Part shown: positions 36,030-48,113 of the stretch, one piece after another
Numbering within the stretch: position 1 is the first letter of the stretch
Layout: every line of letters begins with the position of its first letter
Source of the DNA: Synaphobranchus kaupii
Taxonomy: Eukaryota > Chordata > Actinopteri > Anguilliformes > Synaphobranchidae
Assembly (NCBI GenBank): GCA_029718625.1
Contig: CM056380.1
Span: 18,226,886-18,290,885, forward strand
Length of the DNA stretch: 64,000 nucleotides
Direction of reading: 5' to 3'
Program-made: the position numbers and the translations under genes
The notes under the pieces: generated by a model
What the model saw: only the letters and a program-made list of their open reading frames with translations
What the model was told of the DNA's origin: nothing
Database searches by the model: none

Positions 36030-36631
36030 TGACGTACCCCCCTCCTGCACACCGCTGTCACGTCCTTGTTGTCTGATCCCACCTGACAGCTGCAGGTGTG
36101 TGCCTGCCAGCACCCTGCCTCACGTTCTCCCACAACTACCTGCTGGCCAATATTTCCAGCCTCTCTTTCCAAGTAGCAGCTTTTGGGAATGGCCATTATC
36201 ACCATTCCTGCGAGCGTCCCACATTTGTGGGCTTGCTTGAGCACGATCTGCAAACTCCCTTTTTATCACCCCCAGCACTGAATAAATTATGATTAACTGC
36301 TTCTTTTGGGTGCTCCAAAACTAGCTACGTCAGCACAAACCGTTTAAATCTGCGTGCTATTTCAGTGCTCCGTGCAAGTCGCACCAAAGGAGCCCTACTC
36401 TATTTTGAATGGATGCCATTAAAGTGAGCGTTGAACTCATCACTAAAGTTACAGTTAACAATTTTAATTAATATGGTTTGGCTGTGTTTGTAATGGGTCT
36501 TTTGTCAGTTTGGACATCATCTCCTCCTGGATCCTCACCAAAGGTCATGGAAATGCGCTGTTTTATCCCCCTGCAGAACCTCACATCTACCTTGTTAATT
36601 CATATTCTCGAGGCTGCGCAGAGAGATTAAT

Positions 36632-37654
36632 GGGTCCTCTGTATGTATGTACAATGTCTCCAGCAGGCCAGTGTGTGGGAGAGAGGTTAGTGTGCAGGGG
36701 TCCTCTGTATGTATGTACAATGTTTCCAGAGGGCCAGTGTGTGAGTGAGGTTAGTGTGCAGGGTCCTCTGTATGTATGTACAGTGTCTCCAGCAGGCCAG
36801 TGTGTGGGAGAGAGATTAGTGTTCAGGGTCCTCTGTATGTATGTACAATGCGTTCAGCGGGCCAGTGTGTGTGAGAGAGGTTAGTGTGCGGGGTCCTCTG
36901 TATGTATGTACAATGCGTCCAGCAGGCCAGTGTGTGTGAGAGAGGTTAGTGTGCAGGGTCCTCTGTATGTATGTACAATGCGTCCAGCAGGCCAGTGTGT
37001 GTGAGAGAGGTTAGTGTGCGGGGTCCTCTGTATGTATGTACAATGCGTCCAGCAGGCCAGTGTGTGGGAGAGAGATTAGTGTGCGGGGTCCTCTGTATGT
37101 ATATACAATGTCACCAACGGGCCAGTGTGTGTGAGAGAGGTTAGTGTGCGGGGTCCTCTGTATGTATGTACAATGCGTCCAGCAGACCAGTGTGTGGGAG
37201 AGAGATTAGTGTGCGGGGTCCTCTGTATGTATGTACAATGCGTCCAGCGGGCCAGTGTGTGGGAGAGAGGTTAGTGTGCGGGGTCCTCTGTATGTATATA
37301 CAATGTCACCAGCGGGCCAGTGTGTGTGAGAGAGGTTAGTGTGCAGGGTCCTCTGTATGTATGTACAATGTCACCAGCGGGCCAGTGTGTGTGAGAGAGG
37401 TTAGTGTGCGGGGTCCTCTGTATGTATGTACAATGCGTCCAGCGGGCCAGTGTGTGGGAGAGAGGTTAGTGTGCGGGGTCCTCTGTATGTATGTACAATG
37501 TCACCAGCGGGCCAGTGTGTGGGAGAGAGATTAGTGTGCAGGATCCTCTGTATGTATGTACAATGCGTCCAGCGGGCCAGTGTGTGGGAGAGAGGTTAGT
37601 GTGCGGGGTCCTCTGTATGTATGTACAATGCGTCCAGCAGGCCAGTGTGTGGGG
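36632..37654. repeat. 62-66-bp minisatellite, about 16 copies
   Basis: The unit begins GGGTCCTCTGTATGTATGTA, continues CAATGCGTCCAGCAGGCCAG and ends GTGTGTGGGAGAGAGGTTAG TGTGCG. Subtypes differ at TGCGTCCAGC / TGTCACCAGC and GTGTGAG / GTGGGAG. Confidence 0.95.
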
Positions 37655-37888
37655 GCCAACTGTTTGTGTGTCTGCCTCTGTCAGGGTTAGAAGTGAGCGC
37701 TTCAGGATCTCATTGTTAATGTGCTTTTGGTTCAAAGGAATAATTTCTCCCTGGGTTGTGGGCAGGAGGATGGGGGTGGTTGGGGGAATGACCCACTGCT
37801 GCAGCATTTATTTCTCCCTCTGCCCCCCCCCCCCCCCCATTGTTTCTGACCTCATTGTTCAAGGAGAATTGATTTTGTCTTTGATTCC

Positions 37889-37933
<45 letters not shown>

Positions 37934-38985
37934 TGGGGATAGATCCAGGGTTTCCTGCTGATCTGTGCAGGAACTATGACTCCTGGATTACTGTAATGCG
38001 CATCTATAAAAATCTGAAGGTTTATTGGAACCTTTCAGAAGGGACGTCCGAACACCACCCCTCCCCCACTTCTACGTGATCTCTCCTGGGAAAGTGATTA
38101 GGCTCATGTGACTAATGCTTTTTTGTTCCATTTGGGGCATTAGTGATTATTCACTTGGACTCTTTTTTCAGGCAGTGACTGATAGACTCACATTACATCA
38201 CAGTTAAGTGCTTATCAAAACAATGTTTTTAGCTGTTCCCATTTTATTATTAAGAACATTTATTTTAATATATTGTATTGTCTATAATATAGTGTATATT
38301 ATATTGTCCTATCACACACACTAGTTTCCACATAAAACTAGTATATAATGTTATCCCCTTTCAGATTGAGTGATATGTGTTGTTTAGTCAGTAGAATGGA
38401 TTAGAATTCGCATTTATTTTTTTCGAAATAGTTGAAAGACAGGTTGTGCCTCTGCGTCCAACCAGCATAACAGATGTTTACAGGGGTGTGAGGTCAGATT
38501 GATAAAGAAAGAAGAAATTCCCACACACTTTTCCATATTCCCAAAACATGGAAATTTTATGATGCCAACAACATTTTGACATACAATGAGTTTTGTCAAT
38601 AAGTAATAAGTAATAAGTAAAAGTTATTGTTTGCCTTGTGAACACTTACGGAAAATGTAATTTAAAAAAAACATAAAAGCATAATGTTAAAATTATTAAA
38701 ACGATGACACTACTGTGGAACCCTACATTTTAGAGTCTCAACTTGGTCAGCTAGCTAAGTATTCTCCAGCGAGTAATGTGTTTTAAACTTCCTATTATTC
38801 CAGCATTTTACTACCATTTGAGTTCAGGTGTTGTTATGGGTCATTATAAAAAATAATACAAAAATAAATAAAATTATAAAAGTTCTCAGGTGTCTTAATG
38901 GCGTTTGCTGAAGTAAATCACCAATTTGCAATTATACAAAAACAAAAACAAAAAGTCATATAGACCCTAACAATAGGAAGGTTTC
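37655..38985. other. Unassigned non-coding sequence with C-run and (GT)n
   Basis: A C-run at 37825-37838 and (GT)n at about 37891-37931; the rest is AT-rich with no recognised element. Confidence 0.5.
37891..37931. repeat. (GT)n microsatellite
   Basis: About 20 uninterrupted GT units. Confidence 0.95.
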
Positions 38986-39230
38986 ACCTGGCTCTGTCCA
39001 AATTCAGCTTTCACCAATCCGATCAAAGGATACTGCAGCGCACCCAATCACATACCACAGTCTAGTCGCCACCTGGGTCTGTCCAAATTCAGCTTTCACT
39101 AACCCAATCAAAGGAAACTGCAGCTCACCCAATCACACACCACAGTCGAGCCACCTGGCTCTGTCCAAATTCAGCTTTCACCAACCCGATCAAAGGATAC
39201 TGCAGCACACCCAATCACATACCACAGTCT
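38986..39230. repeat. Three-copy tandem repeat of about 82-85 bp
   Basis: CTGTCCAAATTCAGCTTTCA starts at 38994, 39079 and 39161. Each copy also contains CCAATCAC and GATCAAAGGA/CAATCAAAGG motifs. Confidence 0.92.
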
Positions 39231-39585
39231 AGCTGTATAACGGGCAATCTAGGGAAGAAAAGGAACATCTCCCTTTCTAGTTTTGCCAGCTTGTTTTTCT
39301 GTGAGTGAAGAAATGGTGTCGGTACTCTTTTGTTGCTTTGTTGCTTTTGACGCCACATCTTTAACAAACACAACTGGCCATGGGGAGTTTGAGTGACGGA
39401 TACTCACTGCTTAGCGGCAGCACAGGGAGAATGGCTATTTTGTTCATACACTCACACCCTATGTAGTGCACTACATATTATCCTCTATAAGGAACAGGAA
39501 ATGAGTGAACAAGTGAAACATTTGAGACACTGTTTTTATTAATATTCATATTTCAAAATAACACTCTTTCTTTGTTCATCTTTTA

Positions 39586-40756
39586 GGGCCGGATTCAGAG
39601 ATGGCCAACTTAAGTCAACTTAAGTGCCTCTTCTGTGTGGATATAGACCGGAGTCAAATTCCTTGTATGTGTTCACATACTTGGCCAATAAAGCTGATTC
39701 TGATTCTGATTTAACACGGGATGAGATAAGCCGTATTCTAACCTGCGCTACGCGGGTGTGTTTCTCAAAATGTGGGTGGCACAGGGCATGATATTCTAAT
39801 GATCTGTTTCTTGTACCTGCTCCCTGGGTTGCCAGCTTTCTACTAAAAAAAGGTGTGTGGGGGTATACATATTCAACATGTCAGTGACAGTGCCTTTAAT
39901 AACCACATTTGCCTTTTTAAAATCCTACCTTTGTGCATCGTAGCTGCTCTTGCGTGATGGGGAAGGCAGTGAACATATTAATCCTTCGAATTGAAAAAAA
40001 TGATCATAGCTCCTATTGATGACTTGGATAAACCCATCACTCAATCAAAAGAAATAATCACTGGACAGTGGTTGCACGCAATATTATTAAGTAAACAAAT
40101 AAATCATTGGATTTATTGAAAAAAAAAAAAGATTTAAAAATCGAATCTTTTTTTTAACGATTTACCAAATAAAGTCATGTAGCCTACGGTGGTGTAACAC
40201 AATAGCCTATATGCGACGTCTTCAACTTAATTTCAGCAATCATTTTGGAGAAGCTGTGCTGATACAAATCCTCGCTCTGTCAAAGCCAATATGATCCAGA
40301 CGCTGTCTATCAATTAATCCATACCAGACAGTCAATCATAGCCTACTTTTACATATTTTTCTTTTTATGACAGCTTTTTGATAATTGTAAGTAGGCTAGG
40401 AAAAGGAGAATAAGACCAATATTATTTTGAAAGAACATGCACTCATTCTGATATCCATTTTTGCGAAAGATGCTGCATTTTTTATCATCATCTATTGGCG
40501 GCGCTAGACATAAACTACCTTTTTTTCCAAACAGTTGCGCAGAAAAAAATAATTAAGTGGAAACTCTGAATACGCGTATCTTGCACGATTAGCAGACACG
40601 CCTCATTTTCATCAATTCTCCACCTCGCAAGCATAATGCCGCATACATACTGGAGAGGCGCTTAAAACAGCGGATAAGTCCAATGTCTGAATCACAAATA
40701 GCTTAAGCTATGTAAGTCCCATTTGCACGTGCTTATCTGAACTCTGATTCTGGCCC
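39586..40756. mobile_element. PIF/Harbinger-like element with GGGCCnGAnTCAGAG ends
   Basis: The left end GGGCCGGATTCAGAG and, inverted, the right end GGGCCAGAATCAGAG are flanked by TTA at 39583-39585 and 40757-40759. A LINE 3' tail is nested near the left end (39628-39712). The right 330 bp is similar to 57008-57545. No transposase recognised. Confidence 0.7.
39628..39712 (+). mobile_element. LINE 3' end with polyadenylation signal and GATTCT tail
   Basis: GTCAAATTCCTTGTATGTGT, then ACATACTTGGCCAATAAAGC and (TGATTC)n: a widespread teleost LINE terminus carrying AATAAA. Nested in the Harbinger-like element. Confidence 0.7.
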
Positions 40757-41982
40757 TTAATGTTCTGTAAACTGTTTTGTGTGAACGCAGCAAAAATCTG
40801 AATTCGTACTCTGGTACTTTTCAAGTTATGTGGAGGGGGGGGGGGGGGGGGGGGGTGTGTGTATCAGATAATACAATAATTTGCTTTCCTTCCTGAACCT
40901 TAATCGTAGACGCAATGGCGACAGAGGTGTGATTATAAGCTTCCGTACAGGAACAGAGCTGTTTTATTCTTTTATTTTGTTGTTGATATACGGCTGAGTC
41001 TCTCCCTTTCCTCGTTCAAATGAGGGAACGGTTATCACCGACATAGCCTCCCCTTCGGCACCCGACGCATACTCTCAATGCATTTTTCCGCAGTAACATA
41101 TTGAGTATTAATGGAATATTAAATGTTGGCATTAATGATTACAATACAAGGATGAGCTGTTGATGTATACTGTTAATAGCAATGATGTCATCACAGACAT
41201 CACCTGGGCTACGCCCCCTCCCCACCCCCTGTAATAATAAACTTTATTTATTTATTGCATAATATCAGTGCATACAGCACTTTGGGTAAATGAATGGGTA
41301 AACAGGTGATAAACTGCTAGGGCGTAGCGCAGTCCGTCCCATTTGAAAAGGCAGGGATCCGGTGTCCGGCCCGAAAGACAATGGGGCCACATTCCCTTTT
41401 ATCCCTCTCCTCCGACTCCCTTCGAAACGGCAGGGAGTGCCAAACACCTGCCGGAGTGGGGTGGGGTGGGGTGGGGGGTTGTGAGGTGCAGGTAGCAGGA
41501 GTAATGCCCCCTCCCACCCACACAAACCAGCTGAAACCTGATCTTTAAACACCCCCGCCCGTTGCCTGGACGAGCCTCGGACGAGCAGGTGTATGTGCTG
41601 ACAATAGACGGCGCTGGTGTTTGAGCGTGTCTGACTGGCCTCAGCTGCGCAAACGGCAGTCTGCTCACGCAATATGAGCCTGTGCCGCCGGCCTGGCCTC
41701 AGCAGGGGAAATGGCCACGTTATTGATATTCGGCGATTCGGTTTTGGCATAACAGGCTTTTCAATGTGACACAAGGGACTGTGGTCTCATGGTGTTGTTT
41801 ATCTCGTACTTTTGTGCCTAACTTTATCCCTGAATTTCTCATCTCTCAATTGGGAATTCTAAGGAGAGCGCACGCTCTCCTCCAGAACACGCTCTGCAGT
41901 CGCCTGTCGCTCCGCAGTCTCCATTTTCGGACGAGTTCACTTCATAACAGCAGCGTGCACAGCCCTATAATGGAGCCATGAC

Positions 41983-42105
41983 ATCCATCCGCTCATTAAC
42001 GAACCTGCTTATTCCTGGTTAGGGTCACGGCAGAGGGGGGTGGAGCCTATCCTATATGCTGTGAAGCGACAGTGCTATCCGCTGCACTACCGTGCCACCC
42101 CGGAG
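41983..42105 (+). mobile_element. Degenerate fish interspersed repeat
   Basis: CATCCATCCGCTCATTAACG, GGTCACGGCAG...GGTGGAGCCTATCC, then GTGAAGCGACAGTGCTATCC and CACTACCGTGCCACCCC are the two ends of a common vertebrate repeat, with most of its middle deleted. Confidence 0.55.
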
Positions 42106-43844
42106 CTTTGACATTTAATTCCAAATGGAAAGTTTTTTTTCAAAACTCACCTCAACACAATGTTCTCCCTGTGTGATATTTTACTAGCCTTTTTCATTTA
42201 TTTTTATATTATCATTTTATTATTACTATTTTATTATTATTATTTATTCTTGTCATACATATGCCTGTTTTTGTACAGTCTGTATATGGTTATTGTCCGT
42301 TGCGTTCTATTGGAAAATCATTAAAACAGTGAATTGCAAAAATAATCTGCAGGCGTTTAAGAGGGAACTCTGGGATCGGAACAGCTGTGGCTTCAGAGGA
42401 AAAGAGTCGGGTTTTATGGGATTAGGGATTGCCACCCAGGCGCTGGCCGGTAAGAGGTTAAAATCATCTGGCCATGTGTAATGGGCTGGAATGCAGCTTG
42501 GCAGATGTCCTTAAATGCTGAGGTACCCAAACCAACACTGCCAAACCCAACCCTCCTGCTTGATTGCATTTTAAAAATGAAACGTTTGACAGGTAAATAG
42601 GAACAACATGGAATGGAATCCTTTTCCCCAACAAAGTACAGCATTTCCCTTCCAGCGGAACATGTTTCTTAGACCAGGTGTGGATCTGTGAGATGCCAAA
42701 TGTATAAGGGTGCACAATACGGAAATGCTGCGGCAGATATCAATAACCGATATGAGGCTGCCCCTATTGGCCAATGCTGATGCTGATATCTCCCTGTTTT
42801 ACATTATAGCACAAATGCAAACTGCTATGAATTCACATTCCTGGAAGAAGTAGATTAGCAGAAATGTGAACTTATGAAGGAAACATTTTTACTATTTTTA
42901 TTTGAAAAACAAAATATTTCAACTTGCTTGCTTTATTATTTAGCAGAAAGCATGAGTCTGTGGAATGACCGGTGTCTATAGCTTTGCTATACAAAAAATT
43001 ATCAATTAAAAACAATATATAAAATAATAAATAAAAGAATTTAATCTGACTGTGATTAGGCAATTTGTTTTTTGCATGACATTCTGACTTAATTTACAGG
43101 ATCAGCAACGCATGAAATCCCCAAAATCCCTGGTGCCCCTGAGCATGTCTACAGACATTTGGCAACAGTGGTTTGTCTTTGGTCATTGTTGCAAAAATGT
43201 ATATTTTATCTCATCAGTTTATTGTGTATTCATTATTTTACTTGTGCATGTGACGTGAGCATTTATAAAATATAATTTGGATACAAGCAATTAAACATTC
43301 TCTTCATTTTAAAGGGCCAACAGGTATCCAATAATGTTTTATTACCCCATTAAGAGTTCAGTAAAACTTTTAAAATATCTTTCAAAGTCATTGGCCTGCT
43401 CTTAAGTTTCGCAATTCCAATTAATTAAACATGCTACTTTTTTCCAGTACAAAATATAGTTCGGTGAGCATTTTTGTTATTGCCAAACTGACCAAATCAA
43501 TGTGCGGATTTAATTGCAAGTCACAGATATAGGACAAACAACGATTGAATCCTGGCCAATGGCCATTTTGGCTCTAAATGCACATGGTTACTCTGGATGA
43601 CACATAAAACTCAGTGTTGTCTGTGCAGCAACAGGAAGCAGGGGAAGTTTGATCTGCTAAATGTCATAACGTTGTGTAGAGCGCAGGAGGACGGCGCACT
43701 GAGCTTTATCATGTTTCATACTTCACTGAATCTAAACTGCTGATTGAAGGTCACGTTGTTTATCGGAGATTAATCCGTTTTGGCCTGTGTGCATGTGTGC
43801 ATGTGCGCGCGCGGCTCGCAGGGGTGTGTGTTTGTTCAAAATTC

Positions 43845-44110
43845 CAATGACGTCACTGCACCACCCACAGCCCTCCGCACAGTTGAGCATACACTGCGGC
43901 CTGCTTGGAGGGAACTGTGGGCTCCCTAATGTCACGGGGCCAGCAGACGCGGCCATAAATCAGGGTGTACTTCTGCCCCCGTTTGCTCTGCGGCATGCCG
44001 GGCCCACCAGCAGTGTGCATCACATCCACACTCACCAGACCACGACTTACAGACAATTCATTAGAGTCCATTATCCTCTCTATCGACAGGCCTCCGAGTC
44101 TCTCATTCAC
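43845..44110. promoter_or_regulatory. Candidate conserved non-coding block
   Basis: Low-repeat, balanced-composition sequence with a full CRE-type site (TGACGTCA, about 43848-43855) and several CpGs. Conservation cannot be tested here, so this is only a lead. Confidence 0.2.
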
Positions 44111-44753
44111 TAATAGACGGCAGTGGTGGGGGGGGGGGGGGGGGGTGGTCAGAGAGCTCAGAGTCTCCTACGTGAACAACTTCCCTCGGCTGTGGAAACG
44201 TTCCTCATTCCTGGGTTAGGGGACTGATTTCGGTCCTCCTGGTTAACCACTAAGCATTAATAAAACAGGCTCAGAACTGTCTTCATGCATTAGTGCCAGT
44301 TCCATTTTGTTTTCACTGCTGACGCTGTTTATGTCTGCTTTGGCAGGACATGAATGTGTCAGTTCTGACCGTGTTTTATTAACCCACTGAACTCCAGCTG
44401 GGGCTAAATGAAATCCCTTTGGACACTTGCTTTTTAGTGACGAGGTTCTGAGCAATAGAAACAGCAGGGAGGAGAACGCCATCAAACCGGCACACGCAGA
44501 ACGTTAATGCACGCTCAGTTTTTGAAAAATACGCTTGTGGAAGACGTTTCCGTGGAGATCTTTAAAGAAGGTGCCTGTTTAAGGCCCCATATCGACGCCA
44601 TTTGCAGCGACGCATTTTTCCAGTACTTTACCGGTCCGTGCCGAGGCCTAGCGAAAAAACCTTTCTTAGCGAAAGACAGTTGACTCTAAATAAATAAAGC
44701 ACCACAGTGCTGTATTCTGAATCCACATTAAAAATGGAGCAGATTACGAAACG

Positions 44754-44814
44754 TGCCTATTGGTTGACAGAGCCCCAAGGAGTTGCCTATTGGTTGACAG
44801 AGCCCCAAGGAGTT
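44754..44814. repeat. 30-bp tandem duplication containing an inverted CCAAT box
   Basis: GCCTATTGGTTGACAGAGCC followed by CCAAGGAGTT occurs twice in direct tandem. Confidence 0.9.
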
Positions 44815-45222
44815 GGTGGGTTTGGTGACAAGGATGACGATATGGGTGCTTTCAGTCTGCTCTAATTCCTATGGAGAGGGAAGCCAGCCAGGAACCCCGG
44901 AAGCAGTGGAGGTGAAGGTTGGGAAGGGAAAAGAGCAGGAGGAAACCACTGTGTCACGATGAGACAAAGACCCTTTTTTTTACTGCATATTACAAACCCC
45001 CAAAAAAGTTGGTACAGTATGTAAAATGCACATAAAAGCAGAAAGCAGTGATTTGTAGATTCTCTTACATATATTCAATTGAAAACAGTTATTTAATGTT
45101 TTACCTTTATTTATTTTTTTAGTTTTACCAACTTTATTGATTTTTGTAAATATACGCTAATTCCGAATTTGATGCCTGCAATACGTTCCAAAAAGGTTGG
45201 ACCTCTTAGGAAAGGAAAGACT

Positions 45223-46592
45223 TGATATTTTATTTTCAGGTACTCTTACAAGCGATACTATAACCTCTCTGCATTTGAATGGATCTCTATGGGAACTGGG
45301 GAGTGGGACTAGATTAAGCTGTAAATTACACGGGAATAGTATGGAACCCATGGTTGGCTAAATGGTTCTAAGTCATCAAGGGTCTGAGGTATCAAACGAG
45401 CCTCAAACCATCACACTGCTGCCAGATATGCAGTAGATATGGATGGATCACTTTAAGGGCTCTATTTTCAAACCAGCGCAAGGGGACGGTATAGTCAAAC
45501 GCAAGCTTGTTGACAGCATCAACGTCTTAAAATTGGCGCTATGGCGTTTCTCAGCAATACCGCTAGGATCAACAAATTCTCAACATAACATCCTTTCGCT
45601 TGCGCTGCAGTGGGATGGGTGGCGCTGTCTGGGGGCGTGTTCTAAAATACTTTCGGCTCAGTGACAATTTGAACCAACGAAAACCCATTGCGTTATGATC
45701 AGCTGGAACCACCTCTTAGCGGGAACGCAATAGACTCTGGCAATTTGGTAACTTATTAGTCATGTAGTTCTATGTAGTGTCTATAGGTGATGCCAACATT
45801 ACACTTCCATTTAATGAACAAATAGCCTATAATTATTATTAATTAATTAATTTTAATTTAAACTACTAGAATAAAACAGGACAGCTTACAAGAAACTTGC
45901 GATCATGTAGGCCAATAGCCTATAATATATAAATTACACATTGACACAGTTGAATCATAAGCCTACCATTTGAATCATGATTATGCCTACATCACCTAAT
46001 GTAGGCTAATTAATGCATTCGCCACCTCCTCCCGTGCCTTCCGAACTTCTGGGAGACGAGGGTGGTGTGGATTGTGATCCATAAATTACTACAGTCCTAG
46101 CCTGTACTTCTGTTGCAAGTATGTCTGATTCCTGTGCGGAAAATCGCTCTTGTCGTTGACGGTCCAGTGCGTTTGGGTTGCTCATTATGAAATTGCATGG
46201 AGCGATTGCGTTCCAACTGGCTTTTTTTTAAAGCATGAGAACAACAATTTGATTGGCTACCATAGAGACACACCTTGGACATTTAAACCCAGCCTTTTAG
46301 CAATACCGCCATAAGGTGCGCCAAGATTGCCGTCATGAAATTACCAAATTTCTCGCCGACACGCCCTCAGAGCGATACCGCCAAGCGATTACTCTTGCGT
46401 TCACCATTGCATTTGGTTTATTAAAATAGAGCCCTAAGGGTTGTTTCTCCTGGTTCATTTTCCTATTGAACTCTATGGAAAAATAAGTAATTTTTCTCCC
46501 CCAATTCCCATAGAGATCCATTCAAATGCAGAGAGGTTATAGTATCGCTTGTAAGAGTACCTGAAAATAAGATATCAAGAGTATTTTGATAT
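45223..46592. repeat. Palindromic core copy 2 (interrupted)
   Basis: The left arm, 45223-45456, includes CAAGCGATACTATAACCTCT and GTGGGACTAGATTAAGCTGT. The right arm, 46438-46592, includes CATTCAAATGCAGAGAGGTT and has an internal deletion. This copy lacks the transposase C-terminal remnant found at the outer edges of copies 1 and 3. Confidence 0.8.
45457..46434. mobile_element. PIF/Harbinger-like MITE, 978 bp
   Basis: The terminal inverted repeat GGGCTCTATTTT is perfect at both ends. TAA at 45454-45456 and 46435-46437 is the target duplication, confirmed because removing the element plus one TAA restores the palindrome sequence CACTTTAAGGGTTG seen in copy 1. Internal similarity between the halves (AGCAATACCGC, GGCGTT, TTGGCG) suggests further inverted structure. 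Confidence 0.88.
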
Positions 46593-46714
46593 CCTTTTAT
46601 ACTCAGTCATGATAGCATCACCTGTTTACCTGTGGAATGTTTCAAACAGGTGTTTTCTGAACCCAGTCTTTCTTTTTTGCCCCTGTCCTAACTTTTTTGG
46701 AATGTTTGTAGTTA

Positions 46715-47103
46715 ATTTACTTTTATTTAATCTCTGATCCAGGCTTGATCCAGTCCAAGTTGATCAACAGATAATAATGTTAAAATACTTTTAGATACAT
46801 CATATGTGCAACAAAGGCATGGCCATAACAATGGATGATGACAGAAGTGGAAAATGCACAATGATAAATTATGAATAAGGTCAACTGGAAAATACACAGA
46901 ACCAGTTATTCAAAGTACAAGAACGTTCTCTGTGCACGTTAGATGTACGCTTTTCCAAAATAAAAAACTCACAGAAAATTAGATTGGCTGATTTAATTCA
47001 AATCAGTGGTGGGCTCTGCCTAATCCCTCAGGACGGATTTCTTCAAAGAAGTCAAGCCTGACAAAAACAAGTGTTTCTTGCATTAGTTTAACTAAGTTTA
47101 ACC
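46715..47103. other. Unassigned non-coding sequence
   Basis: Nothing recognised. Confidence 0.45.
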
Positions 47104-47437
47104 CTACAGCCAGTTTATAACTGACTGCATAACTGACACTACAGCCAGGTTATAACTGACTATAACTGATGCTACAGCCAGTTTATAACTGACTGCATAA
47201 CTGACACTATTGCAAGTGCATAACTGACTCTACAGCCAGTTTATAACTGACTGCATAACTGACTCTAAAGCCAGTTTATAACTGACTGCATAACTGACTC
47301 TACAACCAGTTTAGAACTGACTGCATAACTGACTCTACAGCCAGTTTATAACTGACTGTATAACTGACTCTACAGCCAGTTTATAACTGACTGCATAACT
47401 GACGCTACTGCCAGTTTATAACTGACTACATAAATTA
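47104..47437. repeat. 35-bp minisatellite, about 9-10 copies
   Basis: The unit is CTACAGCCAGTTTATAACTG plus ACTGCATAACTGACT, itself built from the shorter TAACTGACT motif. Confidence 0.93.
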
Positions 47438-47715
47438 CACTAGAGCTCTGCAGATACGGACAGGTTCTGGTTTCAAATGCCAGACTGGGGCCCCTCCACA
47501 TACTGGAACAGTGCCTTCACAAGATGAGACACCCTGCATGCATGGCTGCTATTTCTGGGTAGAAGATTACTCAATAGACATTAAAAGTGTCTAATTAAGA
47601 ACCATTAACAGCTTGGTGTGGGAGTTGTGTGTGGGGGGGGGGGGGGGCTGAATTTGGGAAGTTCAATTTTCTTGAATCCAAAGCAGCTGTCCTCTGACAC
47701 ACACCAACTGCAATG

Positions 47716-48113
47716 GGCTGTCTGTTAGAGGGCTGTCCTTTAGAGGGCTGTCTGGTAGAAGGCTGTCCTTTAGAAGGCCGGTTGTTAGAGGGCTGTCCTT
47801 TAGAGGGCTGTCTGTTAGGGAGCTGTCCTTTAGAGGGCTGTCTGTTAGGGAGCTGTCCTTTAGAGGGCTGTCCTTTAGAAGGTTGTCTGTTAGAGGGCTG
47901 TCTGTTAGAGGGCTGTCCTTTAGAGGGGTGTCTGTTAGAGGGGTGTCCTTTAGAGGGCTGTCTGTTAGAGGGCTGTCCTTTAGAGGGCTGTCTGTTAGAA
48001 GACTGTTTGTTAGAGGGCTGTCGGTTAGAGGGCTGTCCTTTAGAGGGCTGTCGGTTAGAGGGCTGTCTGTTAGAGGGGTGTCTTTAGAGGGTGGTGTGTT
48101 AGAGGGCTGTTGC
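47716..48113. repeat. 15-bp minisatellite, about 26 copies
   Basis: Two monomers, GGGCTGTCTGTTAGA and GGGCTGTCCTTTAGA, mostly alternate. Since 15 is divisible by three, both strands stay open (CPLEG/CLLEG plus, SPLTD/SPLKD minus). These frames follow from the period and give no evidence of a gene. Confidence 0.95.

Larger units (their letters stand above)
35207..36631. other. Unassigned non-coding sequence
   Basis: Contains a dispersed repeat copy (35868-35971) followed at once by a (GAT)n tract. Otherwise nothing recognised. Confidence 0.45.
40760..44990. other. Mostly unassigned non-coding sequence
   Basis: Contains G-runs at 40836-40856 and 44127-44145, a degenerate fish repeat (41983-42105) and a possible regulatory block (43845-44110). 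Open frames at 41265-41774 (minus) and elsewhere carry no recognisable domain. Confidence 0.45.
44993..46708. mobile_element. Mariner/Tc1-type element carrying palindromic core copy 2
   Basis: The ends CAAACCCCCAAAAAAGTTGG and, inverted, CAAACATTCCAAAAAAGTTA are flanked by TA on both sides. The interior holds a copy of the palindrome described at 520-1136, split by a Harbinger-like insertion at 45457-46434. There is no transposase gene. Confidence 0.78.

Noticed and set aside
35829..36253. Poly-Asp, poly-Ser and poly-His frames
   Set aside because: Translations of the (GAT)n microsatellite.
41265..41774. 169-codon minus-strand open frame as a gene
   Set aside because: GC-rich low-complexity frame with no recognisable family and no splice context.
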